From Armatimonadota bacterium (GTDB lineage: Bacteria > Armatimonadota > SYMT01): a stretch of DNA of 5,226 nt. The translations under genes were made by a program, and so were the position numbers. The stretch spans positions 1 through 5,226 of the forward strand of contig JAJFMS010000405.1 of the NCBI GenBank assembly GCA_020696885.1. The letters run 5' to 3'. Of this stretch, positions 1 to 5,068 are shown in pieces. Every line of letters starts with the position of its first letter. Within the stretch, counting starts at the first letter, position 1. The notes beneath the pieces are model-generated. The model was not told the origin of the DNA and did no database searches. It was given only the letters and a program-made list of their open reading frames with translations.

Positions 1-77
1 CGCGGCCGGATGAGCGGGGGGCGAGCGGGAACGGTTGCGGGGGCGGCTGCCGCTAACAGCAGGAGAAGCGGAATCAT
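1..77 (-). CDS. N-terminus of a probable secreted or membrane-anchored protein (cut by left edge)
   Basis: Reading leftward from an ATG at 77-75, the minus strand is open to the window edge (25 codons). It encodes Met-Ile-Pro, a run of five leucines, four alanines, then a Pro/Ala/Arg-rich stretch. That looks like a signal-peptide hydrophobic core with small residues after it, although the usual N-terminal positive charge is missing. A GGAG (86-83) lies 5 nt before the ATG, which supports the start. The gene is co-directional with the methyltransferase-like gene ending at 157, with 79 bp between them. No cysteine lipobox is visible in the part shown. The mature domain lies outside the window, so no function can be assigned. 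It could still be a chance open frame, since only 77 bases are visible. Confidence 0.5.
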   Translation of the reverse strand, partial: MIPLLLLLAAAAPATVPARPPLIRP

Positions 78-79
78 GC

Positions 80-141
80 GGGCTCCGGGAAGGTCTTTCC
101 ACTACCTTCGGGATAGGGCAGCAGGTTCCTTCCCGGAGCCC
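80..141 (-). promoter_or_regulatory. Leader hairpin that would mask the Shine-Dalgarno of the left-edge gene
   Basis: A perfect 14-bp inverted repeat (80-93 with 128-141, arm GGGCTCCGGGAAGG on the minus strand) encloses a 34-nt loop. The loop can fold further: CTA-CC pairs with GG-TAG around a CGAA tetraloop (102-116, one bulged T). The 3' arm contains the GGAG used by the gene starting at 77 and ends 2 nt before its ATG. When folded, the RNA would hide the ribosome-binding site. There is no T-run after the stem in either direction, so an ordinary intrinsic terminator is less likely. It could also be a 3'-end stabilising structure for the upstream methyltransferase-like transcript. The stem is seen directly; the regulatory role is inference. 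Confidence 0.5.
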
Positions 142-156
142 TGGATTAGTCGCCTC

Positions 157-769
157 TTAGTAGAGGTACGGCAGCAGCCGCCACGTACCGCGCCGGTACT
201 GCTCATAGGAGCCGCTGAACTCCGAGGCTAGCAGCGCCTCTTCGGCGTTGATCCGGGCGACTAGCGGGATGAGCAGTGACGTCGTGACGATCAGACCGGC
301 CCCACTCCGGAAGACGAGGCACCATCCCGCCAACCACAGCAGCATCCCCAGATAGCCCGGGTGGCGGATGAGACGGTAAGGCCCGCCCGTGGCCAGCGCG
401 TGGTCGGTCTGGATCGCCACCAACCCGCTGAACCGGTGCTTCAGTACGGAGATCGCTCCTACCCGCAAGGCCGCGCCCCCCGCGCGACTCTCCGAACGGC
501 GGCAGCCAGAGCAGCACCAGCATTGCTGCGCTCATGGGGATCAAGACCCACCGGTTTCGCACGTCTTCCCGTAACATGGTGCAGGACACGTCCCCGCGGG
601 CCACTGACCTCGCTGCTCCGATGATCAGCAATGCGGCCACCACACCCACCCGTGCGGGGTGTGCGAAGAATGCCGCGGGATCACCCCAGGATGCCACGGC
701 CAGCCAGGTTGCCAATAACGCGCACGCTACTCCGCCCAGAAGGCGGGTTGCCAAGGTCCGAGTTGCCAT
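157..769 (-). pseudogene. ICMT-like (isoprenylcysteine carboxyl methyltransferase family) membrane methyltransferase, frame-disrupted
   Basis: The first half reads from ATG 769 (AAGGAG, about 9 nt upstream). It gives two hydrophobic segments and ends with a third that runs into LLWLPPFGES. The second half lies in another frame and gives the diagnostic C-terminal part: RFSGLVAIQ, GPYRLIRHPGYLG, a hydrophobic hairpin, then an EEALL segment and WRLLP near the end. In the family this region binds S-adenosylmethionine. The frames must switch around 470-490, at a run of six C (476-481) flanked by GCGC. From my recall of the family, about 20-25 residues (a transmembrane stretch ending in LR) normally lie between LPP and the segment before RFSG, and here they seem absent. 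That suggests a deletion of 3n+2 bases rather than a one-base slip. The joined product would be about 203 residues, against roughly 220-230 in relatives. A sequencing or assembly error in the C run is the alternative. Confidence 0.72.
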
Positions 770-806
770 TTAACCTAACTCCTTATCTGTAGTTAACCTT
801 GGTTAA
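770..806. promoter_or_regulatory. Candidate operator: TTAACC-TT-GGTTAA dyad plus an extra half-site
   Basis: An inverted repeat with 6-bp arms and a 2-bp spacer (793-806) sits directly downstream of the -10 of the ICMT-like gene and covers its predicted start point. A further TTAACC half-site lies at 770-775, 23 bp away, touching the ATG. The AT-rich patch stands out from the GC-rich surroundings. The layout is typical of a dimeric repressor site. The cognate regulator is not in the window, and the family (ArsR, MarR, TetR and others) cannot be told. Confidence 0.45.
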
Positions 807-835
807 GTTATGCGCAGCCCGGCGCCATCCGTCAA
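807..835 (-). promoter_or_regulatory. Probable sigma70-type promoter of the ICMT-like gene
   Basis: On the minus strand TTGACG (835-830, 5 of 6 matches to the -35 consensus) is followed after 17 bp by CATAAC (812-807, 4 of 6 matches to -10). Transcription would start near 800, giving a leader of about 30 nt before the ATG at 769 and its AAGGAG. The start point falls inside the adjacent TTAACC dyad, which fits a repressible promoter. This is a pattern match only. Confidence 0.5.
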
Positions 836-913
836 GGGGATTTGCCGATACGTCTCGCTCACCGCTCGCGCGGCGCTGGTCGGGCAGGTAGCCTGCCACC
901 CGGTATCCAACGT

Positions 914-957
914 CATCGCAACCCTACCATGCGATGAGTGTGGTGCGATGAGTGTGG
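914..957 (+). repeat. 14-bp perfect tandem duplication with an inverted partner
   Basis: TGCGATGAGTGTGG occurs twice head to tail (930-943 and 944-957). CATCGCA at 914-920 is the reverse complement of the first seven bases (TGCGATG) of each copy, 9 bp before copy one. The repeat lies 47 bp upstream of the dioxygenase start. It supplies a GTG at 938 that could extend that reading frame, but no ribosome-binding site goes with it. It may be a slippage duplication or part of an operator. The rest of the 770-1003 gap holds a small GGCAGG-TAG-CCTGCC hairpin (883-897) and no promoter I would trust for the plus strand. Confidence 0.6.
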
Positions 958-1003
958 ACAGCGGGCGCTGGACCCGGTGACGGCGGCCGGGATGGAGAGA
1001 ACG

Positions 1004-1792
1004 ATGGCGGCAACGACCGAAGCGCTGAAGCAGTTAACCCCGGAGCAGGTCCGGCAGTTCCACGAGCAGGGTTACCTCAAGGGTTTCCCGCTGTTTACCG
1101 CCGCTGAGACGGACGCGATGGTTCGGAAGTTCGACGACCTGGCGCGGCGGCTCCCGGAAGGCACCGGGATCAACTACGTCAACTGGTGGCACAAGCAGAA
1201 CCGCTTCCTCTACGATGTCTGCATGACCCCGCGGCTGCTGGACTTCGTGGAGGACTTGCTGGGCCCGGACTTCTTCCTCTGGGGCTCGCAGTTCTTCTCG
1301 AAAGACGCCGGGGACCAGCGGATCGTGCCCTGGCACCAGGACGCGCAGTACTGGCCCCTCGCGCCGCAGCACGCGGTGACGGTGTTCATCGCGTTCACGG
1401 ACTGCCTGCCCGAGAACGCTGGGATGCAGGTGATTCCCGGCACCCACCGGGGCGGCATTCTGCGCCACCACACCGCGGAGGGCGCCGGCTACGTGCTGAA
1501 CCAGGAGTTGGACGAAGGGGAGTTCGATCCCGCGCAGGCGGTCTACCTGGACCTCCGCGCCGGGGAGATCTCCCTCCACCACGACGGCATCGTCCACGGC
1601 TCCGGACCGAACCACTCCGCCCAGCGCCGTATCGGCTTCACCATGCGGTTCTCCAGCACAGACGTGAAATGCGATCTCGCCGTTTGGCCCACCTTTCAGG
1701 CCTTCCTCGCCCGCGGCACGGATCGCTACGGCCACAACCCCGCCGGAACCCCTCCCACCGGCGACGGCATCGTCACCCAGATGCGACCGTAA
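1004..1792 (+). CDS. Phytanoyl-CoA dioxygenase (PhyH) family Fe(II)/2-oxoglutarate oxygenase
   Basis: A 262-residue soluble protein with the double-stranded beta-helix signature of PhyH oxygenases. The metal ligands are visible: WHQD (His111, Asp113) and the distal His198 in VHGSGPN. Arg209, 11 residues later in RRIGF, is the expected 2-oxoglutarate carboxylate binder. The stretch from IAFTDCLPENAGM to IPGTHRGG is typical of the family core. The intact Asp in HxD points to a hydroxylase rather than a halogenase, where this residue is Gly or Ala. The substrate cannot be read; relatives act on acyl-CoA chains, ectoine, phosphonates and secondary metabolites. I chose ATG 1004 because GGAG (994-997) lies 6 nt upstream. 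The frame is open to GTG 938, and ATG 992 is also possible, but neither has a good ribosome site. The gene stands alone on its strand and converges with the K+ channel gene, 14 bp between stop codons. Confidence 0.92.
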   Translation: MAATTEALKQLTPEQVRQFHEQGYLKGFPLFTAAETDAMVRKFDDLARRLPEGTGINYVNWWHKQNRFLYDVCMTPRLLDFVEDLLGPDFFLWGSQFFSKDAGDQRIVPWHQDAQYWPLAPQHAVTVFIAFTDCLPENAGMQVIPGTHRGGILRHHTAEGAGYVLNQELDEGEFDPAQAVYLDLRAGEISLHHDGIVHGSGPNHSAQRRIGFTMRFSSTDVKCDLAVWPTFQAFLARGTDRYGHNPAGTPPTGDGIVTQMRP

Positions 1793-1810
1793 AGCCCGTA
1801 CGGGCTTTAC
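1789..1810. terminator. Bidirectional hairpin shared by two convergent genes
   Basis: A perfect 22-bp palindrome, foldable as a 9-bp stem (GTAAAGCCC / GGGCTTTAC) with a GTAC loop. It carries the TAA stop of the dioxygenase at 1790-1792 on the plus strand and, by symmetry, the TAA stop of the channel at 1809-1807 on the minus strand. The U-tract is only the three T of the stem itself, so as an intrinsic terminator it is moderate. Its place between convergent genes supports the role. Confidence 0.6.
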
Positions 1811-2841
1811 AGTCGTCCGCGGCTGCGGCGGCCTCTGGGGGCGGCACCGCCTAGAGCGGCGAGGCGGTTGAGCTGGTCGGAGGTTCCGACTACGATCAGC
1901 GTGTCGCCGTCGTTGAGGCGGTCGTCCGGGGAGGGGTTGCCGGAGAAGCGGTTGGTGGTGCCGCTGCGGATGGCGAGGACGGTGCAGCCGCACCGCTCGC
2001 GGATGCCGGCTTCGCGGAGGGTTTTGCCGGAGAAGCCGGCGGCGGCGGTCACGGCGAGCTCTTCGATCTCCCAGCCGGCCTCGCTCTCCACCACGTCCGA
2101 CTCTAGGAAGTCACACACCGCCGGGTGGAACACCGCCGCGGCGATCCGCCGGGCGCCGATCACGTAGGGAGAGACCACCCGGTTCGCGCCCGCCAGCTCC
2201 AGCTTGTGGACGTCCTGCTCGAAGATGGAGCGGGCCACGATGTAGAGCTGCTTGTTCAGGGCGCGAGCGCTGAGGGTGATGAAGATGTTGTAGGCGTCCG
2301 TGGGCGCGACGCTGATGAGCCCCGTAGCCCGCTCCACGCCGGCTGCTTTGAGCACTGCGTCGTCCGAGGCATCGCCCTGCACCACGAGCATGCCCTGCTC
2401 CATGATCCGGTGGCACTTCTCCGCACTCAGCTCGATGACCACGAACGGGACGCCCTTGCGCTGGAACTGCTCGCCGATCTCCTGGCCCATGCGTCCCCAG
2501 CCGCACACGATGCAGTGTCCGGAGAGATGGGAAAGCTGTCGATCCATACGTCGCTTCCTGACCATGTCGCTGAGCAGTGCCGTAAGCACCAGCTCCACAA
2601 AGGTGGCGCCCATCAACGCGCCGGTGACGAGGCCGGCCATGATGAGCACAATGGTGAATACCCGGCCTGCCTGGCTGAGGGTATTGACTTCGCCATAGCC
2701 GATAGTGGCCAGCGTGATGACCGTCATATAGAGCGCGTCGAACACGCTCCAGCCCTCGATCGCCACGTAGCCCACCACCCCGGCAGCCATGACTACCAGG
2801 AGCGCAAGCACGGCGAAGCGGAACCGCTGAATGACCGGCAT
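1807..2841 (-). CDS. MthK-like RCK-gated K+ channel subunit (TrkA-N/TrkA-C)
   Basis: Numbering from GTG 2862: TM1 about 15-33, pore helix, selectivity filter TIGYGE (53-58), TM2 about 66-96, then a cytoplasmic RCK (regulator of K+ conductance) domain. That domain has a Rossmann start HCIVCGWGRMG (GxGxxG at 121-126), an acidic beta-2 end (Glu144) and VQGDAS (161-166). A TrkA-C domain follows from about 264 to 335. Family members assemble as tetrameric pores gated by an RCK ring that binds Ca2+ or nucleotides. The protein is 344 residues from ATG 2841, or 351 from GTG 2862. I prefer the ATG: it still precedes TM1, and the GTG lies 6 nt after a terminator stem. Neither start has a clear Shine-Dalgarno. 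The C-terminus ends in a basic tail (RGRRSRGR). The gene follows grpE on the same strand but is separated by a terminator, so it is probably not in that operon. Confidence 0.9.
   Translation of the reverse strand: MPVIQRFRFAVLALLVVMAAGVVGYVAIEGWSVFDALYMTVITLATIGYGEVNTLSQAGRVFTIVLIMAGLVTGALMGATFVELVLTALLSDMVRKRRMDRQLSHLSGHCIVCGWGRMGQEIGEQFQRKGVPFVVIELSAEKCHRIMEQGMLVVQGDASDDAVLKAAGVERATGLISVAPTDAYNIFITLSARALNKQLYIVARSIFEQDVHKLELAGANRVVSPYVIGARRIAAAVFHPAVCDFLESDVVESEAGWEIEELAVTAAAGFSGKTLREAGIRERCGCTVLAIRSGTTNRFSGNPSPDDRLNDGDTLIVVGTSDQLNRLAALGGAAPRGRRSRGRL
2545..2559 (-). promoter_or_regulatory. Possible internal ribosome-binding site and ATG for a free RCK subunit
   Basis: Inside the channel gene, AGGAAG (2559-2554) lies 6 nt before an in-frame ATG at 2547-2545 (Met106 counted from the GTG). 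This is just after TM2 and before the Rossmann fold. Starting here would give a soluble 246-residue RCK protein. MthK is known to make such a free RCK subunit from an internal start at Met107, so the position matches precedent. Use of this start is not shown by the sequence. Confidence 0.35.
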
Positions 2842-2868
2842 CGTTTCAGAAGGGGCAGGCACAAGAAG

Positions 2869-2899
2869 AGGGGGAGATCCTATAGCCGGATCTCCCCCT
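2869..2899 (-). terminator. Strong intrinsic terminator after grpE
   Basis: A 12-bp perfect stem (2869-2880 with 2888-2899; GGGGGAGATCC and GGATCTCCCCC plus an A-T pair) with a 7-nt loop. In the minus direction it is followed by the T-rich TCTTCTT, 33 nt after the grpE stop. In the plus direction the stem runs into TTTAGTT, so it could work both ways. It ends the grpE transcript immediately before the channel start codons. Confidence 0.8.
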
Positions 2900-2931
2900 T
2901 TAGTTCAGTTGGCGGGCAAGCGGGTCCTGTC

Positions 2932-3528
2932 TCAGCTCGACGTGACCTTGACCAGGGACGGTCGCACCACCCGGTCGTTCAGGCGGTAGCCGGCGCGCAG
3001 CTCCTCCACCACCTGTCCGGGCTCCTGGTCCCCTTCGGGCTCCACCTGCATGATCGCCTCGTGCAGGTTCGGGTCGAACGGCTCCCCAACCGACGTGATC
3101 CGCGTCAGTCCCGAGCGGGAGAGGAGGTCGTCGAGCTGGCGGTAGATCTGCTCCACCCCACTCTTCAGCGCTTCAAAGTTGTCCGTCTGGCTGGCCGCAT
3201 CCAGGGCGCGCGCCAGGTTGTCCAGTACCGGCAGCAAGTCACCCACCAACCGCTCGTTGCCGTACCGCTTGGCGTCCTCGGCTTCCCGGAGGGTGCGCCG
3301 GCGGAGGTTGTCCGCCTCGGCTGCCTGCCGGAGACAGCGGTCTCGCCACTCCGCGGCTTCCCGCTCCAGGGCTTCCACCCGGCTGTCCGTGGCGGTGTCG
3401 TCCGCCTCGGCGGCCTCGGAGACCTCTCCTGCGGCGGCGGTCGTTTCGCCCGCCGCTTCTTGCTGTTCGTCTACGTCCGGCTGCTCCACGTTGTCCTGTC
3501 GTTTCCGGCCCATGCTACCAAACCTCAT
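2932..3528 (-). CDS. grpE: GrpE, nucleotide exchange factor of the DnaK chaperone
   Basis: A 198-residue cytoplasmic protein; the family usually has 180-210. It has an acidic, low-complexity tail (about 14-45), a long charged coiled coil (about 48-95) and a helical-bundle segment with LLPVLDNLARAL (98-109). The beta domain carries GEPFDPNLHEAIM (148-160) and ends with GYRLNDRVVRPSLVKV (180-195), the classic signatures. GrpE dimers release ADP from DnaK, and the long helix can act as a thermosensor in relatives. ATG 3528 is chosen because AGAAGGA ends 7 nt upstream. ATG 3513 would trim five residues and has a weaker GAGG. The gene follows hrcA on the same strand after a 228-bp gap with its own candidate promoter. 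dnaK and dnaJ, often next in line, are not present; a terminator and a K+ channel gene follow. Confidence 0.96.
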   Translation of the reverse strand: MRFGSMGRKRQDNVEQPDVDEQQEAAGETTAAAGEVSEAAEADDTATDSRVEALEREAAEWRDRCLRQAAEADNLRRRTLREAEDAKRYGNERLVGDLLPVLDNLARALDAASQTDNFEALKSGVEQIYRQLDDLLSRSGLTRITSVGEPFDPNLHEAIMQVEPEGDQEPGQVVEELRAGYRLNDRVVRPSLVKVTSS

Positions 3529-3567
3529 CCCGTGGTCCTTCTCTAGCCTGGCTCATGCAACCGTACT

Positions 3568-3596
3568 ATGATACCCCATCCGAAGCCTCACCCCAA
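3568..3596 (-). promoter_or_regulatory. Candidate separate promoter of grpE
   Basis: On the minus strand TTGGGG (3596-3591, 3 of 6) and TATCAT (3573-3568, 5 of 6) are 17 bp apart. They would start transcription about 33 nt before the grpE ATG. No CIRCE-like dyad overlaps it, so grpE may have an HrcA-independent basal supply besides read-through from hrcA. The match is moderate. Confidence 0.4.
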
Positions 3597-3652
3597 GGGA
3601 ATCGAAGCACCCGGTGTGCCTCGGTATGCGTCCCGCAACCCAGAACCGAAGG

Positions 3653-3743
3653 GGAGTAATGGAGTGGTGGAGTGCTGGAGTAGTGGGGGGGGACGCGGCC
3701 ATTAGGCCGCACCGCTCCCATCACTCCCATACTCCACCACCCC
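3653..3743. repeat. Long palindromic element built from 8-bp GGAGTNNT repeats
   Basis: Four head-to-tail octamers of the form GGAGTNNT (3653-3684: with AAT, GGT, GCT, AGT endings) run into eight consecutive G (3685-3692). Then comes a perfect GCGGCC-ATTA-GGCCGC hairpin (3695-3710), then a CT-rich segment (3712-3743) that pairs back. By my count, 3661-3692 against 3712-3743 gives 24 Watson-Crick pairs, 3 G-U pairs and 5 mismatches. The element lies 13 bp beyond the hrcA stop, in the hrcA-grpE gap. It has no T-run, so it is not a standard terminator. It may be a repeat-family palindrome or an mRNA-stabilising hairpin. The rest of the gap (3597-3652) shows nothing recognisable. Confidence 0.7.
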
Positions 3744-3756
3744 GCCCCATTGGAGG

Positions 3757-4791
3757 CTACTCGGGTCCGGAGAGCCGGGACAGCGCTTCGGAGAGCGCCT
3801 GGGCGGCGTACTGCACGGCGGACACCGCCTGCGCGTACTGCATGCGCGTGGGTCCGATCACCGCCACCCAGCCGCTGCTGCGGGCGGCCGGCGTATAACG
3901 GGCGGCGACCAGGCTCATCTCCTGCATCGCGGCGTGGGGGTTCTCCCTGCCGATGGTGACGGCCAGGTCCCGGCGCTCCGCCAACAACTGGCGCAGCGTT
4001 TCGTAGGCGGTCCGGCGCTCCTCCAGGAACCGCACCAGCGGCTCGAGGCGGTTGGATTCGCGGAACTCGGGCTGTTCCAGCATGTGGCTCTGCCCGTCCA
4101 CGTAGATCTCGCCGTCTTCCGAAGCCACGCCGCGGGCGATCACGTCCAGCAGCGCCCGGGTGATGTCCTGATAGGCCATCAACTCATCTGGGGCCGGCGT
4201 CACGCTCGCGGCCCGGCTCACCGGGGTGTCCCGGAGCAGGCTGTCCACGTAATTCCCCAACTCGGTCACCTCAGCCGGGGATAGCGACCGGCCGGCCTCG
4301 CAAAACCGATGGGTCACTTGCCCGTTGTCCAGCACCACTACGGCCAGGAGCTGGGTGTTCCCCACCTGCGCCAGGTGCACCTGGCGGATAGCCGGCTCCG
4401 TGGCGGTGGGGGGCGTCGCCATTGCCGTGTAGCCGGTGAGGCTGGAGAGCACGCGGCAGGTCTGCTGCAGCAACTGCTCCAGGTCCCCTTCGCTCAGCTT
4501 CTGGGCGCCGCGGATCGTCCGGGCTTCCGTCGGCGAGAGCCGGTCCCACGTCATCAGGTGGTCCACGTAGTACCGGTAGCCAAGATCCGAGGGGATGCGG
4601 CCGGCCGAGGTATGCGGCTGGCGCAGGTAGCCCAGCTCGGTCATCTCCGCCAGCTCATTGCGGATCGTAGCAGAGCGTACTCCCAGCGACTCGACCGTGG
4701 ACAGAAACTGCGAGCCCACCGGTTCCGCACGCTGGACGTACGTCACCACGATGGTCTGCAATAGGGTCTGTTTCCTGCGATCCAGGTGCAT
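3757..4791 (-). CDS. hrcA: HrcA, heat-inducible transcription repressor
   Basis: A 344-residue cytoplasmic DNA-binding repressor of normal length for the family. The N-terminal winged helix has the recognition helix RSATIRNELAEM (39-50) and the wing HTSAGRIPS (60-68), followed by GYRYYVD (71-77). A GAF-like middle follows. The C-terminal signatures are IGRENP and IGPTRMQY (312-319). HrcA dimers bind CIRCE and repress chaperone genes; GroEL keeps HrcA active in studied bacteria, and heat titrates GroEL away. The frame is open to an ATG at 4881, but that codon lies inside the CIRCE and upstream of the predicted transcript start. I therefore take ATG 4791, where MHLDRRKQTLL matches the usual HrcA beginning. 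Its ribosome site (AGAGAGAAG, about 8 nt upstream) is weak. hrcA is autoregulated by the CIRCE and transcribed toward grpE. Confidence 0.96.
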   Translation of the reverse strand: MHLDRRKQTLLQTIVVTYVQRAEPVGSQFLSTVESLGVRSATIRNELAEMTELGYLRQPHTSAGRIPSDLGYRYYVDHLMTWDRLSPTEARTIRGAQKLSEGDLEQLLQQTCRVLSSLTGYTAMATPPTATEPAIRQVHLAQVGNTQLLAVVVLDNGQVTHRFCEAGRSLSPAEVTELGNYVDSLLRDTPVSRAASVTPAPDELMAYQDITRALLDVIARGVASEDGEIYVDGQSHMLEQPEFRESNRLEPLVRFLEERRTAYETLRQLLAERRDLAVTIGRENPHAAMQEMSLVAARYTPAARSSGWVAVIGPTRMQYAQAVSAVQYAAQALSEALSRLSGPE

Positions 4792-4871
4792 GGCACCACT
4801 TCTCTCTTTGCGACCGAAAGTGCGTCGGAGACTACGAAAAACTCGGTATTCCGGGTGCTTGATCCACTCGG

Positions 4872-4901
4872 ATATTAGCACTCGAACATCACGAGTGTCA
4901 A
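4872..4901 (-). promoter_or_regulatory. hrcA promoter merged with the CIRCE
   Basis: On the minus strand a perfect -35 TTGACA (4901-4896) is followed after 18 bp by TAATAT (4877-4872, 5 of 6); CTAATA with 17 bp is an alternative register. The -35 is the outer part of the degenerate CIRCE arm and the -10 begins in the other arm, so bound HrcA would cover the whole core promoter. Transcription would start near 4865, giving a leader of about 75 nt. Confidence 0.75.
4875..4901. promoter_or_regulatory. CIRCE operator (HrcA binding site)
   Basis: The plus strand reads TTAGCACTC, nine bases, then GAGTGTCAA. The consensus is TTAGCACTC-N9-GAGTGCTAA. The left arm is perfect, and the right arm differs at two adjacent positions (TC for CT). 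The spacer length is exactly right. It lies 84 bp upstream of the hrcA ATG, as expected for autoregulation. Confidence 0.93.
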
Positions 4902-5068
4902 TACTGCCGGCTTGTTAACAAAGCAGGGAGACTGGCAGCGGAGACGGCGCCACTGATGGTCCGTTGCAGGCTCGGAAGCGGATAGACACCCGTTCCCCAC
5001 GGGGCCACGCTCCCTCCTGTTGTATAGTCGCCAGACGGCTCCCACAACAGCAGTTCCGGCGTGGCCGG

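Noticed and set aside
80..141. Reading the left-edge hairpin as an intrinsic terminator of the ICMT-like gene.
   Set aside because: No T-run follows the stem in either direction, and the downstream arm carries the ribosome site of the next gene. A Rho-dependent or 3'-stabilising role stays possible.
10..231. Plus-strand open frame of 73 codons, with an inner ATG at 76 preceded by AGGAG.
   Set aside because: It runs antisense through the end of the ICMT-like gene and across the leader stem. The product resembles nothing I know, and the minus-strand reading gives a convincing signal-peptide start.
1032..1039. AGTTAACC, the same octamer as in the ICMT operator candidate, inside the dioxygenase start region.
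   Set aside because: It is a lone half-site without a dyad and within coding sequence; chance is sufficient.
1034..1993. Minus-strand open frame of 319 codons.
   Set aside because: It is antisense to the dioxygenase, whose metal-binding motifs are intact in the plus frame, and its protein is rich in Arg, Pro and Val without domain signatures.
2125..3546. Plus-strand open frame of 473 codons.
   Set aside because: It lies antisense to the K+ channel and grpE and reads across the terminator. Composition is the His/Arg/Gln-rich pattern of a reverse-frame shadow in GC-rich DNA.
3653..3692. The octamer array as a possible CRISPR-like array.
   Set aside because: Repeats are 8 bp, directly adjacent and without spacers, and there are no cas genes.
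4792..4881. N-terminal extension of HrcA from ATG 4881.
   Set aside because: The codon lies within the CIRCE and upstream of the predicted transcription start, and HrcA proteins normally begin at the position matching ATG 4791.
4912..4921. Perfect 10-bp palindrome TTGTTAACAA just upstream of the hrcA -35.
   Set aside because: Short AT-rich palindromes of this size occur by chance. There is no second copy or partner site to support an operator.
4898..5008. A 36-codon minus-strand frame from GTG 5008 with AGGAGG four bases upstream, ending in the hrcA -35 box.
   Set aside because: The ribosome site is strong but too close. The peptide has no recognisable feature and its stop only happens to fall in TTGACA. 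A leader peptide is not excluded, but it lies upstream of the hrcA start point.
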